Part shown: positions 1 through 5,157 of the stretch, piece by piece
Layout of the letters: the number at the start of each line of letters is the position of its first letter
Numbering within the stretch: the first letter of the stretch is position 1
DNA from: an uncultured Hymenobacter sp.
GTDB lineage: Bacteria; Bacteroidota; Bacteroidia; Cytophagales; Hymenobacteraceae
Assembly: GCA_937871705.1 (NCBI GenBank)
Contig: CALMOO010000871.1
Span: 1-6,074, forward strand
Reading direction: 5' to 3'
DNA: 6,074 nucleotides
Position numbers and translations under genes: made by a program
The notes under the pieces: generated by a model
Told to the model about the DNA's origin: nothing
The model's input: only the letters and a program-made list of their open reading frames with translations
Databases searched by the model: none

Positions 1-646
1 CTTGGAGACTAGCCCCGTTCACGTAGTCGGCCAAGACTGCCTCGAACCGGGCCAGCAGGTCGGTATTAGCCTGCTGACGGGTCAGAAACTGGCGGTGGTA
101 AAATCGGTTGGCGTAGTGCAGCAGCAACTCCACCTGCGTAAGGAGCACGGGCTGGCTGAACGCATCGAGCGGCGCCCGGTATTCGCGGCGGATGCTACGC
201 AGCAAACGCTCCGTCCGCTTTTCCTCCCTAGGCGACAAGTGCAGGGCTTCGTTCACGGTGTAGTGAAAGAACCCGTATTCTTTGATGCGCTGCCCCAGCG
301 CATGGTGGCGCATAAAATCCGGATGTATTATCAGCATCAAGCCCGCTGGGGGCAGCGTACTGTCTGCTTCCCAGCACAGCACTTGGCCGGGGGCAATGAA
401 GGAAAGCATGCCCTGGTCGAAGTCGTAAAACTGCTGGCCATAGGGCGTTTTGTTCGCGCACTGCTGCTTGAGCGTAATTGTGTAAAAATCCGTGGTAAAC
501 CTGCCCGTCACTTCCGTTGTGAGTGCGGGGACAGCCGCGAAGTCGATAACGCTCACCAGTGGGTGCTCTGGTCCCGGTAGCCCTAGTAGCTTGTGCTGCT
601 GGAAAATAGACGAGATGCGATAGGGAAGGGCAAACTGATTTTTCAT
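1..646 (-). CDS. AraC-family transcriptional regulator, C-terminus off the window
   Basis: Read on the minus strand from the ATG at 646-644, this gives 215 residues with no stop before the window edge. It begins MKNQFALPYRISSIFQQHK. Residues of about 30-110 match the N-terminal sensing domain of Bacteroidota AraC-type regulators, including the stretch YGQQFYDFDQGMLSFIAPGQ (69-88). Residues 160-210 match the linker helices before the DNA-binding domain (QVELLLHYANRFYHRQF, then NTDLLARFEAVLADYV). The family is usually about 300 residues, so roughly 85 residues carrying the two helix-turn-helix motifs should lie beyond position 1. It presumably senses a small molecule and controls a nearby gene in the cytoplasm; target and ligand cannot be told from here. 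No clear ribosome binding site precedes the ATG, which is normal in this phylum. The family call is firm; the specific function is unknown. Confidence 0.9.
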   Translation of the reverse strand, partial: MKNQFALPYRISSIFQQHKLLGLPGPEHPLVSVIDFAAVPALTTEVTGRFTTDFYTITLKQQCANKTPYGQQFYDFDQGMLSFIAPGQVLCWEADSTLPPAGLMLIIHPDFMRHHALGQRIKEYGFFHYTVNEALHLSPREEKRTERLLRSIRREYRAPLDAFSQPVLLTQVELLLHYANRFYHRQFLTRQQANTDLLARFEAVLADYVNGASLQ

Positions 647-1114
647 CGTTTGGGGCCGGGCTGCTGGAAGGCTGGCAAGAAGCAGTTGGCGGTAAAGTGG
701 GAACAGAGCAACAAGGGAAAATTACGCAGCAGCGTGTTTTGCACGTCAGCCCTACTGACATGCAACTCGCCCAGAATCGCTCCTACTCCCTAAGCGGGGG
801 TAGCATTATTGGGTCGAGTTCACTGGCTCGCTTTTCCTGGTTGGGGTTGCTGCAGGCGGCTCCGAAGAAACAGGTGTCGCTAGGCCCGAGCAGAATAGTC
901 TGGACTGACTACAAAGGTCTGCGCCACTGCGTCTGCCCAAAGTAGCCAAATCACGAACTGTTGTAGCCAAAAAGTCGCGCTGGCATCAAAGGCGGACGGG
1001 GCTACGATAACCGGCGCTTTGTAGAGGCAGTACTGTAATCATAACACTTACAAACGATACCTTTCCGACGAACAACTTTCCTTATCGCAATGACTGATAA
1101 CGTTTACTTACAAC
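647..1114. other. Gene-poor stretch between the AraC gene and the efflux gene
   Basis: These 468 bases hold no intact gene I can support. The part next to 646 must carry the leader and promoter of the AraC-type gene, but I see no good match to the Bacteroidota promoter (TTTG, then TAnnTTTG) there. The short open frames (for example 697-945 plus) have no recognisable protein pattern. The only coding-like trace is the transposase relic at 967-1038, listed separately. The segment 1039-1114 lies downstream of the efflux gene and shows no obvious terminator hairpin. Confidence 0.5.
967..1038 (+). pseudogene. Relic of an IS5-family transposase (N-terminal part)
   Basis: The frame at 967-1035 reads PKSRAGIKGGRGYDNRRFVEAVL and then hits TAA at 1036-1038. 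The ending DNRRFVEAVL matches the conserved early part of IS5-family (IS427/ISL2-type) transposases, where a G-rich stretch leads into DNR-x-FVEAVLW followed by an RTGxPWRDLP-type motif. That following motif is missing here. A TAG at 964-966 interrupts the frame just upstream, after a short stretch reading NHELL, which could correspond to the usual LLP before the G-rich part. There is no start, no catalytic DDE region and no visible terminal repeat, so this would be a dead fragment. The opposite strand also has an open frame of about 50 codons (near 881-1042) without a start, so the call rests on one short motif. Confidence 0.4.
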
Positions 1115-2341
1115 CTAGTGCATAGCGCCGCCTACCCCGGGCATAGTAGCCACCAGTTGCGTCACCCGCTGCCGGCCCACGCGTAGCAGCCCTAGTGCCA
1201 GCAACGACGTGCCGGCCATGATACCCACCATCGGGAGCGCCGAGTGCGCGTGAAACAGGCTTACGCCCACCGACGCCAGGGCGCCCGCCGCCATTTGAAT
1301 GCCGCCCATCAGTGCGGCGGCACTGCCCGCGTGGCGCGTAAAAGGGGCCAGCGACAATGCCGACGTATTGGGGCTGGTGAAGCCCAGGCAACTCAAAAAC
1401 AAGAACAGCAGAGCCACGGTGCCGCCCAGGCCCAGTACGCCCGCGCTGGTGAGGCCGAGCAAGACGGTCGTAATCAGCAGTTGGCAACCCAAGGCTACCA
1501 GCACGATTTGCTCGCTTCGGTAGCGGCGCAGCAGCAGACTATTGACTTGGCTGGACCCAATAAGGCCGATGGAGAGGAACGCAAAAATCCACCCGTAGAC
1601 CCTGCTCTCGACGTGGTATAGGTCCATGAACACCAGCGGCGAGCCCGCCACGTAGGCAAACAGGCCACTAAACGACACGGCGCCGGTCAGGGCATAAGTG
1701 GTGAACTGAGGCTCGCGCAGCACGGCCCAGAAATTGGCAAGAATGGGCCGGGGGCGCAGTGAGAGCGTGCTATCAGGCGGGTTGCCGTTGGGCAGCCACA
1801 GGGCCGTGGCCACCAGCAACAAGAACCCCAGGCCTCCCAGCGCCACGAACACGGCCTGCCAGCCGTAAGCCGCCGTCACGTAGCCCCCAATGGTGGGGGC
1901 CAGCAGGGGCGACACGCTCAACACCAGCATGAGCAAGGAGAAGACCTTGGCGTTTTCCTGGACGGGAAATAAGTCTCGCACCAAGGCCACCGAGGCCACG
2001 GCTGCCGCGCAGCTGCCAATGGCCTGCACGAAGCGCAGGGCAATAAGCGTTTCGATGCGGTGCACCGCCAGGCAGCCGAGCGAGGCCACCACGTAGAGCA
2101 CCAGCCCGAAGTAGAGTGGGTTTTTGCGCCCGAACCGGTCCAATAAGGGGCCATACAGCAGCTGCCCCGCCGAAATGCCCACGAAGAAGCTCGACAGCGA
2201 AAGCGCCACCTGGGGTACGGTCGTGTGCAGGTTCTGGGCAATGGCCGGAAAGCCTGGCAAGTACATGTCGATGGAAAATGGCCCTAACGCCGTGAGCGAC
2301 CCTAGGATAAGGATGAGGAAAAAATACCGTTGGCTCGTCAT
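1115..2341 (-). CDS. Bcr/CflA-type multidrug efflux transporter (major facilitator superfamily)
   Basis: This encodes 408 residues, the normal size for the DHA1 Bcr/CflA group, with about twelve hydrophobic segments. It is an inner-membrane, proton-driven exporter of drugs or other small toxic compounds. Visible signatures are SIDMYLPGFPAIA in the first membrane segment (residues 23-35), the superfamily loop LLDRFGRK between segments 2 and 3 (67-73), VRDLF (121-125) after segment 4, and SPLLAPTIGGYV (144-155) in segment 5. The start at 2341 (MTSQRYFFLILILG) was chosen because it begins the family alignment. The frame stays open to 2485, but the extra 48 residues are atypical and would overlap the candidate promoter. 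It is transcribed away from the Crp-like gene at 2903, which could regulate it. The exact substrate is unknown; members of this group have been linked to bicyclomycin, chloramphenicol, sulfonamide or cysteine export. Confidence 0.93.
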   Translation of the reverse strand: MTSQRYFFLILILGSLTALGPFSIDMYLPGFPAIAQNLHTTVPQVALSLSSFFVGISAGQLLYGPLLDRFGRKNPLYFGLVLYVVASLGCLAVHRIETLIALRFVQAIGSCAAAVASVALVRDLFPVQENAKVFSLLMLVLSVSPLLAPTIGGYVTAAYGWQAVFVALGGLGFLLLVATALWLPNGNPPDSTLSLRPRPILANFWAVLREPQFTTYALTGAVSFSGLFAYVAGSPLVFMDLYHVESRVYGWIFAFLSIGLIGSSQVNSLLLRRYRSEQIVLVALGCQLLITTVLLGLTSAGVLGLGGTVALLFLFLSCLGFTSPNTSALSLAPFTRHAGSAAALMGGIQMAAGALASVGVSLFHAHSALPMVGIMAGTSLLALGLLRVGRQRVTQLVATMPGVGGAMH

Positions 2342-2457
2342 GGGATAGCTGCAAAACGCTGCTGGGCGCACTGCCAACAGGATACTGGAACAGAAAGAAA
2401 AGAGTGCCCCGCCTAGTGAGCAGCTAGCTGCCACAACAACGACGGGGACTTCCTGTC

Positions 2458-2487
2458 TAAAAATAGATAGGAAATACCCTACCAAAA
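2458..2487 (-). promoter_or_regulatory. Candidate Bacteroidota-type promoter for the efflux gene
   Basis: On the minus strand TTTG (2486-2483) is followed after 17 bases by TATTTTTA (2465-2458). This fits the Bacteroidota pattern TTTG, 17-23 bases, TAnnTTTG, with one mismatch in the last position. Transcription would start about 110 bases upstream of the ATG at 2341. The placement supports the shorter protein start, but the match could be chance in an AT-rich patch. Confidence 0.35.
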
Positions 2488-2509
2488 GAGCCTACTAGGT
2501 CCTCAAAAA

Positions 2510-2547
2510 GCCACAAATAGAGAAGGTTATCACTACCTATTTGCGGC
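2510..2547. repeat. Inverted repeat in the divergent gap, possible operator
   Basis: The arms GCCACAAATAG (2510-2520) and CTATTTGCGGC (2537-2547) are complementary at 10 of 11 positions, separated by 16 bases. It sits just upstream of the candidate efflux promoter, between a divergently transcribed efflux gene and a Crp/Fnr-like regulator gene. A regulator dimer could bind here. The spacing is wider than a classical Crp site, so the link to the neighbouring regulator is only a guess. Confidence 0.35.
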
Positions 2548-2676
2548 CGCTATGACTCTTTAAGTGATGGTTCGACAAGATTGCTGCCTCTTAACCTAGC
2601 TTAAGGTGTCAGGCTCCAGCTTAAACTGGCTTGCACCGAAGGGAAGGTGACAGTTCGTCTCGACCTGACATCGCTA

Positions 2677-2808
2677 CTAAGCGACGCGGTGGTAGCCATC
2701 GATGGCAGCCTTTAGCTGTGTACCTTTGGCATCAGGACCGTAGTACACAAATGTGTGGAAGGAGCCGGGGTAGTTGTTTCTATCCCAAAGCTCAACAGGT
2801 CGAACTGT
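2677..2808 (-). pseudogene. Possible C-terminal gene fragment, family not recognised
   Basis: On the minus strand a frame without a start codon runs 43 codons to a TAG at 2679-2677. Its later part reads NNYPGSFHTFVYYGPDAKGT and then QLKAAIDGYHRVA. The aromatic-rich, varied composition looks like real protein rather than a random frame. It is closed upstream by TAA at 2811-2809, so if real it is the tail of a gene whose front has been lost or shifted out of frame. I do not recognise the family. Confidence 0.25.
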
Positions 2809-2893
2809 TTATCAAGGGCCTGGGCAAGCAGTTACCGCTAGACTTGAGGACCTCTTTGACCTCACCAACCTGCCTCTAGCCTTAATTGGCTAA
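2774..2893 (+). pseudogene. Possible C-terminal gene fragment just upstream of the Crp-like gene
   Basis: A plus-strand frame opens after a TAG at 2771-2773 and ends at TAA 2891-2893, only 9 bases before the next ATG. It reads LFLSQSSTGRTVYQGPGQAV followed by TARLEDLFDLTNLPLALIG. It has no ATG (TTG at 2774 is the only early option). The acidic, leucine-rich end looks protein-like and would suit the tail of a cytoplasmic protein. It overlaps the opposite-strand fragment by about 35 bases, so at most one of the two can be right across that overlap. The family is not recognised; it could equally be a chance open frame or a short leader. Confidence 0.22.
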
Positions 2894-2902
2894 CGTTGCG
2901 GT

Positions 2903-3514
2903 ATGCAACTAGAACACCACACTGCGCTTGCGCGCGTGCTCACCACGTATTGTCCGCTCACGCCGCCGGAACTGGCCGCGCTGCTCCCGCATTTTCGCCT
3001 GCGACGGGTAGCCCGCAAAGACTTCTTACTAAAAAGTGGTACTGTCTGCGACTTCTGGGGGTTTGTGCACCGCGGGCTGCTGCGCGTGTACGCTGACACG
3101 GCGCTGGGCACCGAGCATACCAGCTGGTTTGTGCGGGAAGGCGACTTCGTGACCGAGTACGCCAGCTTCTACTACCAGCGCCCGAGCCAGGAAAACATGG
3201 TGGCCCTAGAAGACACCGAGCTGCTCTGCGTCGACCATGCGCAGCTGCAGGCCCTGTACCAGCAGTCGCCGACTTACGAGCGGCTAGGGCGCCTGCTCTA
3301 CGAAAAGCAGTTGGCCGACCTAAAGCAGCGCATCCTGTTTCGGGTGCGAGAGGCCCCGGCCGCCCGTTACCAGTACCTGCTCACGCAGCACCCCGCGCTG
3401 GTGCAGCGGGTACCGCTCAAGCTTCTCGCTTCGTACCTGGGCATCACGGACAGCTCGCTGAGCCGCATTCGCCGCCAGACGCGGCGTCAGCATTCGGCTA
3501 AGATGGGGGGGTAG
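2903..3514 (+). CDS. Crp/Fnr-family transcriptional regulator
   Basis: This encodes 203 residues, a usual size for the family. Residues of about 10-120 form the cyclic-nucleotide-binding-like beta-roll (FLLKSGTVCDFWGFVHRGLLR, 41-61; WFVREGDFVTEYASFYYQRPS, 75-95). A long dimerisation helix follows (about 125-150), then a winged helix-turn-helix with VPLKLLASYLGITDSSLSRIR at 170-190. The phosphate-binding cassette of true Crp (an FGE segment and a later R-A pair) is not visible; the matching region reads FVTEYASFYYQRPSQENMVA. It is therefore unlikely to bind cAMP, as in many Bacteroidota paralogues. It acts in the cytoplasm as a DNA-binding regulator. Likely targets by position are the dehydrogenase 87 bases downstream and the divergent efflux gene; both are inferred. 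The ATG at 2903 is the natural start. Confidence 0.9.
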   Translation: MQLEHHTALARVLTTYCPLTPPELAALLPHFRLRRVARKDFLLKSGTVCDFWGFVHRGLLRVYADTALGTEHTSWFVREGDFVTEYASFYYQRPSQENMVALEDTELLCVDHAQLQALYQQSPTYERLGRLLYEKQLADLKQRILFRVREAPAARYQYLLTQHPALVQRVPLKLLASYLGITDSSLSRIRRQTRRQHSAKMGG

Positions 3515-3601
3515 GCGAGGTATTTCTTGTCTTTGGGCAAGTGTTCTAGTTGCGACCGGCCCCGAAATTTGCCGCTCGCTTTCCCGCTTTACCCCTTCCT
3601 C

Positions 3602-4327
3602 ATGGAACAGAAAATTGCCCTTGTGACCGGGGCTAACCGCGGCATTGGCCTGGAAATCAGTCGCCAGCTGGCTCAACAAGGTATGCACGTGTGGCTCGGG
3701 GTGCGCAACGAAGCTCAGGCTCAGCCATTGGCACGCCAGTTCCAGGCCGAGGGTCTGGCGGTGGGCCTGCTGCCGCTCGACATTACGGACCCCGTGGCGG
3801 TAGCCGCGGCGGTGGCGCGGCTGGCCCAGCACAGTCCCCACTTGGACGTGCTCGTCAACAACGCCGCCATGCAAACCACCGACGCTCAACTGCCCTCTGT
3901 TATCACGCCTGAGCTGCTGCACCAGTTTCTGGAAACTAATTACGTCGCCCATGTGCGCGTGACGCAGGCCCTGCTACCCCTGCTGCGACGCAGCCTGGCC
4001 GGGCGCATCGTCAACATGTCCACTTCGCTGGGTTCGGTCACTATTATGAGTGAGCCGGGCCACGTCAACGCCCGGCGCAACCTGCTGGGCTACAGCTCAG
4101 CCAAGGCAGCGCTGAACATGTTCACCGTGCTGCTAGCCAAAGAATTAAAGGACACTCCCATCAAAGTAAACAGCGCCGACCCGGGCTGGACCCGTACCAA
4201 GCTGGGGGGCGATGAAGCCCCGCAGTCGCCCGCCCAGGCCGCTCAGGTAGCCCTGTGGCTGGCCACTCTCGACGAGCGGGGCCCGACAGGCAGCTTCTTT
4301 GCCGCTACCACGACCAATCCTTGGTAA
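3602..4327 (+). CDS. Short-chain dehydrogenase/reductase, carbonyl-reductase-like
   Basis: This encodes 241 residues forming a complete classical SDR. The dinucleotide-binding motif TGANRGIG is at residues 9-16. Arg35, after the second strand (WLGVRN), suggests preference for NADP(H). The motif LDITD is at 59-63, NNAA at 86-89, Asn113 in the fourth helix, and Ser140 or Ser142 in RIVNMSTSLGS. Catalytic Tyr164 and Lys168 lie in YSSAK, and DPGWTRT follows at 193-199. The arrangement, including NNAAM and PGWTRT, resembles the plant and animal carbonyl reductase-like subgroup. It probably reduces an aldehyde or ketone in the cytoplasm; the substrate is unknown. The frame extends upstream to 3527, but the first 25 residues are Cys/Pro-rich and do not fit the fold, so 3602 is preferred. 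It lies 87 bases after the Crp-like gene on the same strand and may be co-transcribed with it. Confidence 0.93.
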   Translation: MEQKIALVTGANRGIGLEISRQLAQQGMHVWLGVRNEAQAQPLARQFQAEGLAVGLLPLDITDPVAVAAAVARLAQHSPHLDVLVNNAAMQTTDAQLPSVITPELLHQFLETNYVAHVRVTQALLPLLRRSLAGRIVNMSTSLGSVTIMSEPGHVNARRNLLGYSSAKAALNMFTVLLAKELKDTPIKVNSADPGWTRTKLGGDEAPQSPAQAAQVALWLATLDERGPTGSFFAATTTNPW

Positions 4328-4340
4328 GCAGCTGTGCCTT

Positions 4341-4386
4341 AGCAGCGTAGTTCAGGTGTTCGAATAGAAATCCCCGCTACGCTGCT
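4341..4386 (+). repeat. Perfect 10-bp inverted repeat (hairpin) after the dehydrogenase gene
   Basis: The arms AGCAGCGTAG (4341-4350) and CTACGCTGCT (4377-4386) are exactly complementary, with a 26-base loop, starting 13 bases after the dehydrogenase stop codon. An outer GCAGC (4329-4333) and GCTGC (4388-4392) could extend the stem after bulges. Its position suits a transcript end or mRNA-stabilising hairpin. The large loop and lack of a T-run argue against a standard intrinsic terminator. The rest of the gap to 4613 shows no supported gene. Confidence 0.45.
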
Positions 4387-4586
4387 GGCTGCCGCAGAAT
4401 TTACTAGGGGTTGTGCCCGAGCGCAGTAACCATGGGCTATTTCGACAGCCTGCGCAGCATCGGCAATCCGGCTCCTATTCGCCGCCTGCTGCCTCAGCCG
4501 CCGCGCGCTCCGGCAGGCTGTGGCTTAGGTAATAATTCCCGCTTCCTAGCCAAGGGAAGACTGGTCAGCCATGCTGGAATAGTTTA

Positions 4587-4603
4587 TCTCTAATTTTTAG
4601 AGA
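4587..4603. repeat. Short perfect palindrome ahead of the broken AraC gene
   Basis: TCTCTAA (4587-4593) and TTAGAGA (4597-4603) are exactly complementary around a TTT centre, ending 10 bases before the ATG at 4614. It also contains TAATTTTT, one mismatch from the Bacteroidota -7 word, but without a TTG at the right distance upstream. It could be an operator for self-regulation or a leftover promoter element of the now broken regulator. Confidence 0.3.
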
Positions 4604-4613
4604 CTACTCCGCT

Positions 4614-5031
4614 ATGAAGCTCCTTTCGCTTGAAGCGCTCTACGCCCACTTAGCGACGGTGGACGGCGTGGCACTAGGCGCTGCTACCCCTGGGTATCCA
4701 GCGGGAAGTGGGGCATTCTAATGTCTTCCGTGTGGCCGACCTGATGCGCAGTGCGCGAGACCGGCCGACGGCCACTTTTAGCCGGCGGGTCTTCTATAAA
4801 ATCACGTTGCTCCAGGGGCGCACTCGGGTGGAATATGCGGACCAGGCGGTGGATATTGCCCACCACGCCGTGTGGTTTTCCTCGCACCGCGTTCCCTTCC
4901 GGTCGCTGTCGCACGACGCTGCACAGGCCGGCTACTATTGCCTCTTCACCGGAGAATTTTTGCTGCCCGCCAAGAGTGGCGTTGCCTTGATGGAACTGCC
5001 CGTTTTTCAATCCGGTGGTTGCCCAGTGTGA
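4614..5031 (+). pseudogene. Broken AraC-family regulator: frameshifted and lacking its DNA-binding domain
   Basis: The ATG at 4614 starts MKLLSLEALYAHLATVDGVA but runs into TAA at 4719-4721. The family's sequence resumes in the +1 frame (LGIQREVGHSNVFRV from about 4690). A one-base insertion in the region 4678-4718, plausibly in the CCCC run at 4687-4690, explains both halves. The second half carries the cupin-like sensing domain of Bacteroidota AraC regulators: FSRRVFYKITLLQGRTRVEY, then AGYYCLFTGEFL and PVFQSGGCPV, where the family normally has SPLFKxGGxPV. It ends there with TGA at 5029-5031. Only about 139 of the usual 290 or so residues remain, and no helix-turn-helix follows. It is almost certainly non-functional as a DNA-binding regulator. 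The fragment 4708-5031 could still be translated from GTG as a free sensing domain, which I think unlikely. Confidence 0.8.
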
Positions 5032-5070
5032 GAGGTATCGTCTGCTGACTTAATCTCCCTAACGGGAATT

Positions 5071-5123
5071 TTGAGGTGGTTGGGTAAAACTGAACAGAGT
5101 AGGTTCTTACCCGACCACCTCAA
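5071..5123. repeat. 53-base near-perfect inverted repeat between truncated AraC gene and MBL gene
   Basis: The arms TTGAGGTGGTTGGGTAA (5071-5087) and TTACCCGACCACCTCAA (5107-5123) are complementary at 16 of 17 positions. The one exception is a T/G pair that would still form in RNA. The spacer is 19 bases. The word AACTGAAC follows the left arm (5088-5095) and recurs, overlapping the end of the right arm (5122-5129). There is no T-run on either strand, so a standard bidirectional terminator is doubtful despite the position between convergent genes. The arm length resembles insertion sequence ends, so it may be a collapsed mobile element or a tiny MITE-like unit. No clear target duplication is visible. 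Confidence 0.6.
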
Positions 5124-5157
5124 CTGAACGAGGATGCGTGCACCTAGTTAAAACGAA

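Larger units (their letters stand above)
2342..2902. other. Divergent intergenic region between efflux gene and Crp-like gene
   Basis: These 561 bases contain no intact gene. They hold the efflux promoter candidate, the inverted repeat at 2510-2547 and the two coding-like fragments listed separately. A TACCTTTG at 2721-2728 matches the -7 word of Bacteroidota promoters on the plus strand, but there is no TTG at the right distance upstream. The promoter of the Crp-like gene is therefore not identified. A small imperfect palindrome, CCAGCTTAAACTGG (2617-2630), is also present. Confidence 0.5.

Noticed and set aside
2..580. 192-codon open frame on the plus strand
   Set aside because: It is antisense to the well-supported AraC-type gene and has no recognisable motif.
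2342..2485. 48-residue N-terminal extension of the efflux transporter from an ATG at 2485
   Set aside because: Bcr/CflA proteins begin at the segment starting at 2341, and the extension would start within the candidate promoter.
3320..3952. 210-codon open frame on the minus strand
   Set aside because: It lies across the Crp-like and dehydrogenase genes, which have full family motifs; it is a shadow caused by high GC codon use.
4351..4376. GTTCGAAT resembling a tRNA T-loop, as in an integration site
   Set aside because: The flanking bases do not pair as a T-arm, and there is no acceptor stem or CCA context.
4411..4593. 60-residue open frame reading MGYFDSLRSIGNPAPIRR
   Set aside because: It is rich in Arg/Pro, has no recognised family, starts at GTG, and has no supporting context. 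Left out as a gene, although a gene fragment cannot be excluded.
3971..4692. Repeated word CTGCTACCCCTG in the dehydrogenase and in the broken AraC gene
   Set aside because: Twelve bases in high-GC coding sequence in different frames; best explained by chance.
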